Notes: a model not told the origin generated them from the letters alone. A DNA stretch of 60,839 nucleotides from Lachnospiraceae bacterium (GCA_004558185.1 SFDP01000017.1:1-60839), one strand, 5' to 3'. Shown: positions 40,784 to 49,507, numbered from the stretch's first letter. Translations and numbers: made by a program.

Positions 40784-41649
40784 TTTATTTCCATAAGACA
40801 GTCATTCTCCATAATAAAAGGCTCTGCCGTAGATTGGCCAAAGTCCACAGCATACTTGTTCATCAGATAGTGTTTTAATTCTGCCCTATGCTTAAGCTTT
40901 ATAACCTGATATGGTTCCTGAAAAGCAATTTTTTCAAGAAAATACAGCGTTCCGTCCGTTTGTGGAAACAAAACTCCCACATGTCCCACGAATAGCTCAC
41001 CGTCTCCCTCCCATATATCATGAAAAAATACGGTAATCAGGCTCACCTTATTCTGCTTTTTAAAGGTGATTCCCCTCTCCCTCCAATTTTGCTGAACTGT
41101 TTTCACCAGCCTGTTTATCTTTGTCGTATTTTCTGTAGGTATGCTCGAAAATAACGCTTTAAAACGCTTCAAATCTCCTTCCTCTATAAGAATGGATGAG
41201 TCCTCCTGCAGAGCAGAAAGATCAAAGATCAGGTTATCCTCCTTTATCGCAGCAGCCCCGGATATTTCCAGCATATCACCAAATAGTCCAAATGAAGTAA
41301 TACGACAATTATAGCCCAAGAAATCCGGATATTTTTTCAGCCATTCATCCTGCATCATATATGGGTCATAATCAGCTTTCGGAAGTTCTGCCTGTACAAA
41401 ATCGGCAGCAAGTCCATCGGTAGAAACTGCCGAATTAAACTGCTCCACATGATCAAAAAACACCTGCTGTCGAATCTGGCTGATCTTTGCGTCTGTCATT
41501 ACAGCAGCCAGCTCTTCTCTGACTGAGTCATCAAGCAGATTACTGTACTCTACTGTTGTCGGTATAAACTGTTCCTTTTCTTTGCCGCAGCCAACAAATA
41601 TCGCTGCCAGATATAGAATCATCAAGACTGCAAAAGCTCTCTTTCTCAT
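40780..41649 (-). CDS. DUF4300 family lipoprotein
   Basis: This 289-residue lipoprotein has a signal segment ending in a lipobox AAIFVGC, then the DUF4300-like start VEYSNLLDDSVREELAAVM and conserved later blocks (DIWEGDGELFVGHVGVLF, EKIAFQEPYQVIKL). Its function is unknown; family members are surface lipoproteins of Firmicutes. The start MRKRAFAVL follows CGGAGG. The stop codon lies within the last bases of the 198-bp repeat. Confidence 0.8.
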   Translation of the reverse strand: MRKRAFAVLMILYLAAIFVGCGKEKEQFIPTTVEYSNLLDDSVREELAAVMTDAKISQIRQQVFFDHVEQFNSAVSTDGLAADFVQAELPKADYDPYMMQDEWLKKYPDFLGYNCRITSFGLFGDMLEISGAAAIKEDNLIFDLSALQEDSSILIEEGDLKRFKALFSSIPTENTTKINRLVKTVQQNWRERGITFKKQNKVSLITVFFHDIWEGDGELFVGHVGVLFPQTDGTLYFLEKIAFQEPYQVIKLKHRAELKHYLMNKYAVDFGQSTAEPFIMENDCLMEIK

Positions 41650-41810
41650 TATTCCTCCGTTTCTGAATCTCACAAAGCCTTAGTTGAACAGATGACTGTC
41701 ATACAGTAATTTCAGTCATTCGTTACTTATTTTGATATGCTTTCATCAATACTCTTTCTCTTTTTCTTTTTAAAATAAAGATACTTCTACCCCTTTAAAA
41801 GTTTCCAATT

Positions 41811-41920
41811 GTACTATTCAGAGCCATGCAAATTTTCAATGAGATGAACATCCTGCTTGCAAGAATGAACATATCCTTGAACATTCATATGGCGAAGTAA
41901 CCACATGAGCAAAAGAAAAG
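41811..41920. repeat. Truncated inverted-repeat element family A
   Basis: From GTACTATTCAGAGCC through ccacatgagcaaaag it matches the complete element at 41979-42130 in the same orientation, then ends abruptly. The two form a direct tandem pair, probably through insertion near an older copy or duplication. Confidence 0.7.
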
Positions 41921-41978
41921 TCCCCCTCCTTCTGTCGTACAGAATATTGCCATATTCGGCACTATTATGCTAAAATTG

Positions 41979-42130
41979 AAACTATTCAGAGCCATACAAA
42001 TATTCTATTGAATGAACATCCTGCTTGCAGGAATGGACATATCCTTGAACATTTATATGGTGAAGTAACCACATGAGCAAAAGGAAAGCTGTGTAACAGC
42101 GATTTTGCGAATGGGGTTCTGAGTAGTTAC
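41979..42130. repeat. Complete inverted-repeat element family A
   Basis: The ends AAACTATTCAGAGCC and GGTTCTGAGTAGTTAC form an imperfect terminal inverted repeat. The interior (gaacatcctgcttgcag, ggtgaagtaaccacatgagc) is shared, in either orientation, with 47048-47196 and 56868-57016. It has no coding capacity and is MITE-like. Confidence 0.75.
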
Positions 42131-42188
42131 CTGAAATTCAATTAACAGTACACTGAAGGGAGCTTTCCCGGAAATGAGGATATGATTT

Positions 42189-42872
42189 ATGGATGCCTTG
42201 ATTTTAGATATCGACGGAACATTATGGGATTCCACTGCCATAGTAGCCCAGAGTTGGAATCAGGTACTGGATACCCATACAGAGGTGGCCTTTCGGGCCA
42301 CCCCTGAGAAATTGAAAAATTTATTTGGTAGAACCTTATACGAGATTGCCGCTATCATATTCCCGGAGCTGACGACCAGTGAGCAGCAGAAACTAATCGA
42401 CAAATGCTGCGAAAGTGAGCATGAGTATTTATCTCGCTGCCCCGGTATAATTTTTGAAGGAGTGGTGGAAACCATTAAAAAACTGGCAAAGCAATATAAG
42501 GTATGCATCGTCAGTAACTGTGAAGCCGGCTATATTGAATTGGTCATGAAGGCTCTTGGAATAGATGAAGACATCACCGATTATGAATGCCCCGGATATA
42601 CCGGAAGGGGAAAGGGCTACAATATTAAACTGGTGATGGAACGAAATGGTTTTGCCTCTGCCATTTATGTAGGAGATACACAGGGGGATCTGGAGGCCTG
42701 CCGCCAGGCATCCCTGCCTTTTGTATACTGTAAATACGGCTTTGGACAGCCCTTAGAATGGGACTTTGCCATTGATCGGTTCGAAGAGCTTTTGGAATTA
42801 TGCCCTAAAATCGAGATGCCAAAGAAAAAGCTGACTACATTGACCTTCTCGGAAAGAAGGAGACCTGATTGA
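42189..42872 (+). CDS. HAD family hydrolase
   Basis: This 227-residue HAD phosphatase has motif I LILDIDGTLWDS at the N-terminus, motif II around VCIVSNCEAG and motif IV YVGDTQGDLEACRQA near residue 160. The helical cap between residues 15 and 85 is of the phosphoglycolate-phosphatase type. The substrate is not predictable. The ribosome binding site GAGGA lies 8 bases upstream. It stands alone just after the complete family A element, and is convergent with the PD-(D/E)XK gene. Confidence 0.87.
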   Translation: MDALILDIDGTLWDSTAIVAQSWNQVLDTHTEVAFRATPEKLKNLFGRTLYEIAAIIFPELTTSEQQKLIDKCCESEHEYLSRCPGIIFEGVVETIKKLAKQYKVCIVSNCEAGYIELVMKALGIDEDITDYECPGYTGRGKGYNIKLVMERNGFASAIYVGDTQGDLEACRQASLPFVYCKYGFGQPLEWDFAIDRFEELLELCPKIEMPKKKLTTLTFSERRRPD

Positions 42873-42945
42873 TAATGTTCAGAATGCTCTGCAAAACAAA
42901 GCTATGAAAGTATATCAAAAATGTCCCCCTTGCTTTCTATGAATT

Positions 42946-44061
42946 CTATATATCCGCTCCCAATTCTTTCAGGCGAGCCTGCACTTCATCCTTCAATCGC
43001 TTTTCGTATTCAGCTTCCAAGCGCATTTTGCATTCATTCTCCAATACAGCTAAACGTTTCTTTTTTTCTTCCTCCCAACACTTTTGTTGCTCCTCTTTTT
43101 CTTTCTCCCAGCGCTTTTGCTCTTCCTTCTTTTTTTCTGCCAAGCGTTTTTCTTGTTTCTTCTTTTCTTCTGCCAAGCGTTTTTCTTGTTTCTTCTTTTC
43201 TTCTGCCAAGCGTTTTTCTTGTTTCTTCTTTTCTTGTTTCTTCTTTTCTTCTGCCAAGCGCATCTCCCATTTCCGCTCTTTTTCTTCCATACTCATCTTC
43301 CATTTCTTCTCTTCTTCCGCCCAGTACTTCTCTCTTTTCTCTCTGCCCTCCTCCCAGCGTTTTTCCGCTCTCTTCTGAACTGCTTCCTCAATAATTTCAT
43401 CCAGTGCCTGACACATTCCATTTTCCTCCCTGAATATTTCTTGATTTTGCTTTACAATTTGCTGCATAACATCCTCATAGTTGCAATCTCCCCTATGCTT
43501 CTGATAATCCAACAGTAAACGGTTTGCTGATTGACTGCTGATCGGGTTCAGTAAGCTCTGCAGCCAAAGGTTATCCCTGGGATCGAGAGCTGAGCTGATA
43601 ATGAACTGAATCGGAATACGAGATTCGTTCAAATAGTAGATTCCCTGCTCATACTGGATACAATGCAGTCCCCAGAATTCTTCCAAATGCCTGATTAATT
43701 TATGGGGCATTTGCTTTGTCACAAAGCTGAACGTAATGTCATCTATTGCAATTGTATTCTCCAATGGAGTATTTGCTTTGTAAAACAGCCCATAACCACA
43801 GGCCTGATAAAAGGAATTGATACTGATATAATCCGTCATTCCCTTCACTTCAAATAAATTATGTCCTCGAAAAATCCTGCCAATATTCTTGTCTATTATG
43901 GCTCCTACTCTCTTTCTGATTAGCAGATCAATGGATTTGGAACCTGTTCCCAATTTATGTTCCTCCTCAAACTGCAAATCAGAGGCATATTCTTCCAGCT
44001 CAATTCTAATTCCCGAATTGATAGCCGAGTGCCACTGCGTATTCTGCTTAACTTCTTTCAT
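42946..44061 (-). CDS. PD-(D/E)XK-like protein with long repetitive coiled coil
   Basis: This 371-residue protein has an N-terminal domain (1-190) with a nuclease-like pattern: Glu in QFEEEHKLGTG, then SKSIDLLIRKR and HNLFEVKGM, fitting E-xn-D-xn-ExK of the PD-(D/E)XK fold as in Rpn/PDDEXK transposase-like proteins. The C-terminal 150 residues form an uninterrupted charged coiled coil with four near-identical 11-residue units KRLAEEKKKQE, encoded by 33-bp tandem repeats. Function unknown; mobile-element-associated nuclease or a large-scaffold role are both possible. The ribosome binding site is GAGGAGG. Confidence 0.75.
   Translation of the reverse strand: MKEVKQNTQWHSAINSGIRIELEEYASDLQFEEEHKLGTGSKSIDLLIRKRVGAIIDKNIGRIFRGHNLFEVKGMTDYISINSFYQACGYGLFYKANTPLENTIAIDDITFSFVTKQMPHKLIRHLEEFWGLHCIQYEQGIYYLNESRIPIQFIISSALDPRDNLWLQSLLNPISSQSANRLLLDYQKHRGDCNYEDVMQQIVKQNQEIFREENGMCQALDEIIEEAVQKRAEKRWEEGREKREKYWAEEEKKWKMSMEEKERKWEMRLAEEKKKQEKKKQEKRLAEEKKKQEKRLAEEKKKQEKRLAEKKKEEQKRWEKEKEEQQKCWEEEKKKRLAVLENECKMRLEAEYEKRLKDEVQARLKELGADI
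43131..43258 (-). repeat. 33-bp in-frame tandem repeats
   Basis: Near-identical 33-base units, each containing ttcttctgccaagcgttttt, are repeated within the coiled-coil gene; one unit carries an internal 15-base duplication. Each unit encodes one 11-residue, three-heptad-like coil segment. Copy number is likely to vary between strains. Confidence 0.85.
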
Positions 44062-44367
44062 GAAACCTCCTCATCATCGGCAGGAGGCTCCCAACCTGTG
44101 GAGAACCTCTGCTTTACTTGTTTAAATAACGGAAAAGCACAGATTTTCTGACAGGATAGGAAATAAATCAAAAAAGTGATAGATAAGACAAGTGTCTTTA
44201 AGATTATGCGTTAGAAAATATGCTTTTTTAGAGCATAGCATATATTATGTCGGCACGCAAGTACAATAATTACTGATCGTAAAAATATTTTATATAGAAC
44301 TTCTATTATTTATATATTTGAAAGCCAGAAATAAAAAAATTAAGCGGCAGTTTATACTACTTTCTTC
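44062..44367. other. AT-rich divergent intergenic region
   Basis: About 300 bases between the PD-(D/E)XK gene and the nrdA promoter. A GC-rich imperfect hairpin (GCAGGAGGCTCCC with GGAGAACCTCTGC, 44081-44113) lies in the leader of the minus-strand gene. No gene is seen. Confidence 0.4.
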
Positions 44368-44396
44368 TTGAACACTTCCATATCTTGTGTTATTAT
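44368..44396 (+). promoter_or_regulatory. Promoter of nrdA
   Basis: TTGAAC (44368-44373) and TATTAT (44391-44396) have a 17-base spacer. The leader contains a perfect 10-base hairpin, AGTCACCCGG (44424-44433) with CCGGGTGACT (44446-44455), followed by a short T run, which could attenuate transcription. Confidence 0.6.
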
Positions 44397-44491
44397 GGCT
44401 CCATAAATACTATAATTTGTACCAGTCACCCGGGTTGAACTTCATCCGGGTGACTTTCACCGAATATGGCAAAAAGGAGTTTAGAACGATA

Positions 44492-47023
44492 ATGATTATC
44501 AAGAAGAGAAACGGACAGCCTCAGGCTTATCACCGAGATAAAATCAAACAGGCGGTAGCCCTGGCTTTTGCCAGTGTAAATGAGTTTGTTGACGAAGCTG
44601 CTCTGGAAAATATTCTGAGAGAAGTAGAAGCAAAATTTCCCACTGAGAGAAGTGAGTATTTTTCCCTATCCGTAGAAGAAATTCAGGACATGGTAGAGCT
44701 CACTCTAATGGAAGAAAATCTCTATAAGGTATTAAAAAGCTACATATTATACCGTCAGCAGCGAACCGGGATGCGTCATGCCCGCCAGGCTCTTCTTTCT
44801 CATTTTCCGGATTCAGCCAGATTAGAAGATGTACTTCGGCAGATTCAGAAGGAATATCCTGCAGAAGATTATCCTATTGGGCAGCTAACCCATAAGTTTA
44901 TGGGGATGATCAAGGAGAACAGCTCCCAAAATGAAAAGCTCAGTATGCTGATTAAAGCGGCTGTAGAATTAACCACTCAGGAGTCTCCCGGATGGGAGAT
45001 GATTGCTGCAAGACTTCTTTATCTTGACTTTGAACAAAAACTGGCTCAGAATACCTCAGCGCTCGGCATCAGCGATTTCTACAGCAAGCTGCAGTATTTG
45101 ACCAGTGAAAAACTTTATGGCAGCTATATTCTGGAAAGCTACAGTCGAGAGGAAATTGTTGAATTTTCCGGTTGGATTCAGGAGGACAGAAACAACCTGA
45201 TGAACTATTCCGGTTTGGAATTGATGTTAAACCGCTATATTATCCGTACCCATAAAAATATTCCCTTAGAAACTCCCCAGGAGATGTTTATGGGAGTAGC
45301 CATGCACCTAGCCCTGAAGGAGGAAAAGGATCGCTCCCAATGGGTAAAGCGCTTTTATGATATGCTGAGCAAATTGCAGGTAACGGTAGCCACTCCCACT
45401 CTTTCCAATGCCAGAAAGCCCTACCATCAGCTATCCTCCTGCTTTATTGATACGATTCCCGACAGCCTGGACGGCATCTATCGTTCCATCGACAACTTTG
45501 CCAAGGTGAGCAAGTTTGGTGGTGGAATGGGACTGTACTTTGGAAAGGTTCGAGCCAGCGGAAGCAGTATCCGTGGCTTTGAAGGTGCTGCTGGTGGGGT
45601 TATCCGGTGGATTCGCCTTGCTAATGATACCGCCATTGCAGTAGATCAGTTGGGAATGCGACAGGGCTCTGTAGCAGTCTACCTGGATGTATGGCATCGT
45701 GATGTACCTGAATTTTTAAATTTACGCACCAATAACGGCGATGACCGCATGAAAGCCCATGATGTCTTCCCTGCTCTTTGCTATCCCGACTACTTCTGGA
45801 AGCAGGTTCGGGACAATCTGGAGGGGGACTGGTATCTGATGTGTCCCCATGAAATCCGTACCATTAAAGGCTATGGTCTTGAAGACTGCTATGGAGAAGA
45901 ATGGGAAGAAAAATATTTGGACTGCATTCACGACTCCCGGATTCCCAAACGGGTGATTCCTATTAAAGCGCTTGTCCGTCTGATCATCAAAAGTGCAGTA
46001 GAGACGGGTACTCCCTTTACCTTTAACCGGGATCATGTAAACCGAGCCAACCCCAATCCCCATAAGGGAATGATTTACTGCAGCAATCTCTGTACTGAGA
46101 TTGCCCAGAATATGTCTGAAATTGAGTCCTTAGAGCAGACGATACAGACTGTTGACGGGGAAACTGTAGTCGTCACCGTAACCAAACCCGGTGAATTTGT
46201 AGTTTGTAATCTGGCCAGTCTTTCCCTGGGCAGAATCGACGTAAAAAATCCTGATGAGATTTCTTACATTACCAAAAGTGCAATGCGAGCCCTAGATAAC
46301 GTTATCGACCTGAACTTTTTTCCTGTTCCCTATGCGAAAATCAACAACGAAAAGTATCGCCCTGTAGGACTGGGAGTAAGTGGCTATCACCATATGCTGG
46401 CCAGACATGGAATTTCCTGGGAAAGTGAAGAGCATCTTGCCTTTGCTGAGGAGGTCTTTGATCGTATTCACTATTCCGCTATCGAAGCAAGCTGTGAAAA
46501 TGCCGCCGAAAAAGGCAGCTATACTTATTTTGCCGGAAGTGACTGGCAGACCGGCTCCTATTTTACCAAACGAAGGCTGACTAGCGAGCGCTGGCAGTCT
46601 CTTGCCGCAAAGGTAGCCAAAAAGGGAATGAGAAACGGCTATCTGTTAGCCATAGCGCCCACGGGAAGTACCAGTATTCTGGCAGGTACCACGGCAGGCC
46701 TTGATCCTGTAATGAATCGATATTTTCTGGAGGAGAAAAAGAACGGACTCATGCCCCGGGTAGCTCCCGAATTGTCTATGGATACCTTCTGGTACTATAA
46801 AAGCGCCCACCAGATTGACCAGACGTGGTCAGTAAGAGCCTGCGGTATCCGTCAGCGCCACATCGACCAGGCTCAAAGCATGAATCTTTATATTACCAAT
46901 GAATATACCTTCCGTAAGGTACTGAACCTTTATCTTCTGGCCTGGGAACAGGGAGTCAAAACCATTTACTACATTCGCTCCAAAAGCCTTGAGGTAGAGG
47001 AATGTGAGGTATGTTCATCATAA
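44492..47023 (+). CDS. nrdA: Class I ribonucleotide reductase, large subunit
   Basis: This 843-residue alpha subunit has an N-terminal ATP-cone (IIKKRNGQPQAYHRDKIKQA to about residue 95) and a 10-strand barrel. Active-site residues are visible: the first redox Cys in SSCFID, the NxCxE motif in YCSNLCTEIAQ, the partner Cys in VVCNLASLSL and the Tyr pair in KTIYYIRS. The C-terminus ends CEVCSS, the swinging thiol pair. It reduces ribonucleoside diphosphates with the NrdB radical. The start is the Met of MIIKKRNG, after a GGAG site. A MITE-like element lies between it and nrdB. Confidence 0.95.
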   Translation: MIIKKRNGQPQAYHRDKIKQAVALAFASVNEFVDEAALENILREVEAKFPTERSEYFSLSVEEIQDMVELTLMEENLYKVLKSYILYRQQRTGMRHARQALLSHFPDSARLEDVLRQIQKEYPAEDYPIGQLTHKFMGMIKENSSQNEKLSMLIKAAVELTTQESPGWEMIAARLLYLDFEQKLAQNTSALGISDFYSKLQYLTSEKLYGSYILESYSREEIVEFSGWIQEDRNNLMNYSGLELMLNRYIIRTHKNIPLETPQEMFMGVAMHLALKEEKDRSQWVKRFYDMLSKLQVTVATPTLSNARKPYHQLSSCFIDTIPDSLDGIYRSIDNFAKVSKFGGGMGLYFGKVRASGSSIRGFEGAAGGVIRWIRLANDTAIAVDQLGMRQGSVAVYLDVWHRDVPEFLNLRTNNGDDRMKAHDVFPALCYPDYFWKQVRDNLEGDWYLMCPHEIRTIKGYGLEDCYGEEWEEKYLDCIHDSRIPKRVIPIKALVRLIIKSAVETGTPFTFNRDHVNRANPNPHKGMIYCSNLCTEIAQNMSEIESLEQTIQTVDGETVVVTVTKPGEFVVCNLASLSLGRIDVKNPDEISYITKSAMRALDNVIDLNFFPVPYAKINNEKYRPVGLGVSGYHHMLARHGISWESEEHLAFAEEVFDRIHYSAIEASCENAAEKGSYTYFAGSDWQTGSYFTKRRLTSERWQSLAAKVAKKGMRNGYLLAIAPTGSTSILAGTTAGLDPVMNRYFLEEKKNGLMPRVAPELSMDTFWYYKSAHQIDQTWSVRACGIRQRHIDQAQSMNLYITNEYTFRKVLNLYLLAWEQGVKTIYYIRSKSLEVEECEVCSS

Positions 47024-47047
47024 GACAATTGTGATATTAAAATAATC

Positions 47048-47196
47048 GTAGCTATTCAGAACCTCATCCGCAAAATCGCTGTTACACGGCTTCCTTTTGC
47101 TTATGTGGTTACTTCACCATATAAATTTCAATGATATGTCTATCCATGAAAGCAGGATGTTTATTTCATTGAACATTTTCATGGCTCTGAATAAGC
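47048..47196. repeat. Inverted-repeat element family A between nrdA and nrdB
   Basis: The left end GTAGCTATTCAGAACC and right end GGCTCTGAATAAGC are terminal inverted repeats. The interior matches the other family A copies. It almost fills the 208-base gap between nrdA and nrdB, so it must be transcribed if the two genes are co-transcribed. Confidence 0.75.
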
Positions 47197-47231
47197 AAAA
47201 AATCCTAATTAAATAAAGTTTGGAGGAAATC

Positions 47232-48275
47232 ATGTCAGAATTAGCCAAAAAGCCGCTCTTTAATCCTAAGGGAGATACGGATGTCCGGGAACGCAGAATG
47301 GTAGGGGGAAACACCACCAATTTAAACGATTTTAATAATATGAAATACAAATGGGTCAGCGATTGGTATCGTCAGGCCATGAATAATTTCTGGATTCCCG
47401 AGGAAATCAATTTAGGAATGGATGTAAAGGATTACCGTCTGCTCCCTGAAGCTGAAAAAAGAGCCTATGATAAAATTCTCTCCTTCCTGATTTTTTTAGA
47501 CAGTATCCAAACGGCCAATCTCCCCAATATCAGCCAGTATATTACGGCCAATGAAGTGAACCTGTGTCTCTCTATCCAGACCTTTCAGGAAGCGGTTCAC
47601 AGTCAAAGCTACAGCTATATGCTGGATACCATCTGTGAGCCCCAGGAAAGAAACGATGTACTCTATCAGTGGAAGGATGATGAATACCTGCTTGCCCGCA
47701 ATGAGTTTATTGGTAATCTTTACAATGATTTTCAGAAGAATAAAAATATGGAAATGCTGGTAAGAACCATCATCGCCAATTATATTCTTGAAGGGGTATA
47801 CTTTTACAGTGGATTCATGTTTTTCTACAACCTGGCCAGAAACAATCGAATGCCCGGCTCCGTTCAGGAAATCCGCTACATTAACCGGGATGAAAATACT
47901 CATCTGTGGCTGTTTTCCAATATCCTTCTGGAGCTGAAAAAAGAGCATCCCGAGTTGTTTACTTCTGAAAAATTAGAGATCTATCGAGCAATGATTAAGG
48001 AAGGCTGTGAACAGGAGATCCGCTGGGGACACTATGTGATCGGTAACGATATCCAGGGATTGAACACGGAAATGATCACCGATTATATCCGTTATCTGGG
48101 TAATTTAAGATGCCGAAATATCGGCCTTGAGCCAATCTATGAAGGATACCATACGGAGCCTGCCAATATGGCCTGGGTTTCCCAATATTCCAATGCTAAT
48201 GCCATCAAAACCGATTTCTTTGAAGCAAGAAGTACAGCCTATGCCAAAAGCAGTGCCCTGGTAGATGATTTGTAA
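47232..48275 (+). CDS. nrdB: Class I ribonucleotide reductase, small subunit
   Basis: This 347-residue ferritin-like beta subunit keeps the metal ligand and radical motif QEAVHSQSYSYML: Glu, His and the radical Tyr are spaced as in E. coli NrdB, so a tyrosyl radical (class Ia/Ib rather than Ic) is expected. Later ligands lie in ANYILEGVYFYSGF and RDENTHLWLF. The radical assembly requires oxygen, which is notable beside an oxygen-sensitive PFL. No thioredoxin or NrdI is adjacent. The start ATG follows GGAGG. A terminator follows at 48297-48325. Confidence 0.95.
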   Translation: MSELAKKPLFNPKGDTDVRERRMVGGNTTNLNDFNNMKYKWVSDWYRQAMNNFWIPEEINLGMDVKDYRLLPEAEKRAYDKILSFLIFLDSIQTANLPNISQYITANEVNLCLSIQTFQEAVHSQSYSYMLDTICEPQERNDVLYQWKDDEYLLARNEFIGNLYNDFQKNKNMEMLVRTIIANYILEGVYFYSGFMFFYNLARNNRMPGSVQEIRYINRDENTHLWLFSNILLELKKEHPELFTSEKLEIYRAMIKEGCEQEIRWGHYVIGNDIQGLNTEMITDYIRYLGNLRCRNIGLEPIYEGYHTEPANMAWVSQYSNANAIKTDFFEARSTAYAKSSALVDDL

Positions 48276-48296
48276 TCCCTTTTACCAAAAAGAAAC

Positions 48297-48325
48297 GGGG
48301 CTGTCTATTTCCCGACAGCCCCTTA
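48297..48325. terminator. Terminator between nrdB and rpsR
   Basis: GGGGCTGTC and GACAGCCCC form a perfect 9-base stem, followed by TTAGTTTTTG on the plus strand. The genes on either side are convergent. Confidence 0.85.
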
Positions 48326-48344
48326 GTTTTTGATTTATTCCAGC

Positions 48345-48608
48345 TTAATCGCAGGTATAAGGCATCAGAGCTACATGGCGAGCACGTTTGATCGCTACGG
48401 TAAGCGCTCTCTGATGCTTTGCACAGTTACCTGTAATTCTTCTGGGAAGAATCTTACCTCTTTCGGATACATATCTTTTCAGTTTATTGGTATCCTTATA
48501 ATCGATAACATTATCCTTTCCACAGAAAACACAAACTTTTTTTCTTCTACGAATACCGCCTCTTCTCTTCATGGGAGAATCAGCTTTGTCTGTCTTATTA
48601 AAAGCCAT
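48345..48608 (-). CDS. rpsR: 30S ribosomal protein S18
   Basis: This 87-residue S18 has the core RRKKVCVFCGKDNVIDYKD and RILPRR-like ILPRRITGNCAKHQRAL. Three Cys and a His (CVFC, then C-x2-H) make it a zinc-binding (C+) form. It ends the rpsF-ssb-rpsR operon. Confidence 0.97.
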   Translation of the reverse strand: MAFNKTDKADSPMKRRGGIRRRKKVCVFCGKDNVIDYKDTNKLKRYVSERGKILPRRITGNCAKHQRALTVAIKRARHVALMPYTCD

Positions 48609-48659
48609 AGTAATGCCTCCTATCTTAAAATCACCGAAAAATCTCCGGCTTCCTACTTG

Positions 48660-49112
48660 TTAATTAAAGGGCAGCTCCTCATCGATTCCATCAGGAATAT
48701 TCATGAAGCCATCACCTGCGGATATGGGTTCCGGACGGCTGCCTGCTCCAAATCCCGAGAACTCTCCGCCTCCTGCAGAAGCGTTCTTGCTCTCTGCAAA
48801 CTCAATGTCTTCCGCAACAATATCCGTTGTGTACACCTTTACCCCATCTCTGTTGGTATAGCTGCCGGTCTGGATACGTCCGCTTAAGGCAACCTTGGTT
48901 CCCTTATGGAGATACTTCTCTGCAAACTCTCCTAATCTGCCAAAGGCCACACAGTTGATAAAATCTGCAGTCTGACCTTCCTGACTGCTGCGGCTTCCTC
49001 TTCTATCTACTGCCAGTGAAAATCTGGCAACGGCCATGGGACTCTCACTGTTCTGAGAATATCTTACCTCAGGGTCTCTGGTTAATCGTCCCATTAGAAT
49101 TACTTTATTCAT
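48660..49112 (-). CDS. ssb: Single-stranded DNA-binding protein
   Basis: This 150-residue SSB has the OB fold NKVILMGRLTRDPEVRYSQN and NCVAFGRLGEFAEKYLHKG, a Gly/Ala-rich linker and the acidic tip DGIDEELPFN that recruits partner proteins. The start is MNKVILMGR, placed after AAAGGGAG. It lies between the genes for S6 and S18, the conserved arrangement. Confidence 0.96.
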   Translation of the reverse strand: MNKVILMGRLTRDPEVRYSQNSESPMAVARFSLAVDRRGSRSSQEGQTADFINCVAFGRLGEFAEKYLHKGTKVALSGRIQTGSYTNRDGVKVYTTDIVAEDIEFAESKNASAGGGEFSGFGAGSRPEPISAGDGFMNIPDGIDEELPFN

Positions 49113-49150
49113 CTTATTCTCCCTTTCCGGCATACCGGAAGGTACGCCTC

Positions 49151-49438
49151 TTACGCTTCCTGCTTAACGCATAAATATCTGATCACGTTGTCCATAATAC
49201 GAACTCGGCTCTCGATTTCAGCAGGAACAGTGCTTTCAGCATCGAACTGGATGAAGTAGTAAAAAGCTTCTTTCATTTTCTGAACTTCGTAAGCCAATCT
49301 TCTCTTTCCCCAATCATCAACATTGGTAATCTGGCCGCCAAATCTTTCGATTGTCGCCTTTACCTTGTCAATGGTAGCGGTTCTTTCATCGTCTTCGATT
49401 TTCGCACTCACAACAACTGCTAATTCATATTTGTTCAT
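49151..49438 (-). CDS. rpsF: 30S ribosomal protein S6
   Basis: This 95-residue S6 starts MNKYELAVVVSAKIEDDE and includes WGKRRLAYEVQKMKEAFYYF. The start follows AAGGAGG and is the first in-frame ATG with a site. S6 and S18 bind each other on the 30S platform. It heads the operon, with a hairpin in its leader. Confidence 0.97.
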   Translation of the reverse strand: MNKYELAVVVSAKIEDDERTATIDKVKATIERFGGQITNVDDWGKRRLAYEVQKMKEAFYYFIQFDAESTVPAEIESRVRIMDNVIRYLCVKQEA

Positions 49439-49465
49439 GCTAGTTACCTCCTTTTGGTCTCTGGC

Positions 49466-49480
49466 CCCGCAAATGCGGAG
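49466..49480 (-). promoter_or_regulatory. Candidate S6:S18 leader hairpin
   Basis: On the minus strand CTCCGCA pairs with TGCGGGG around a two-base loop, about 30 bases before the rpsF start. In many bacteria the S6:S18 complex binds a leader hairpin carrying a conserved CCG to repress this operon; a CCG occurs in this stem, but the full motif was not verified. Confidence 0.4.
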
Positions 49481-49507
49481 CAAGGAATTAATATATCACG
49501 GTTTGTT

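Larger units (their letters stand above)
41650..42188. other. Repeat-filled intergenic region
   Basis: Between the divergent DUF4300 and HAD genes lie a truncated and a complete family A element in the same orientation (41811-41920 and 41979-42130). No gene is seen. Promoters for either flanking gene must lie in or beside these elements. Confidence 0.6.

Noticed and set aside
43131..43258. CRISPR-like array
   Set aside because: The 33-bp units are directly adjacent, in frame within a coding region and have no unique spacers; no cas gene is present.
42921..43518. Ser/Phe/Leu-rich open frames on the plus strand
   Set aside because: They are antisense shadows of the repetitive coiled-coil gene, low in complexity and without ribosome binding sites.
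44375..44390. NrdR box in the nrdA promoter
   Set aside because: Only the right half (ATATCTTGTGT) fits the consensus; the left half does not and no second box is found.
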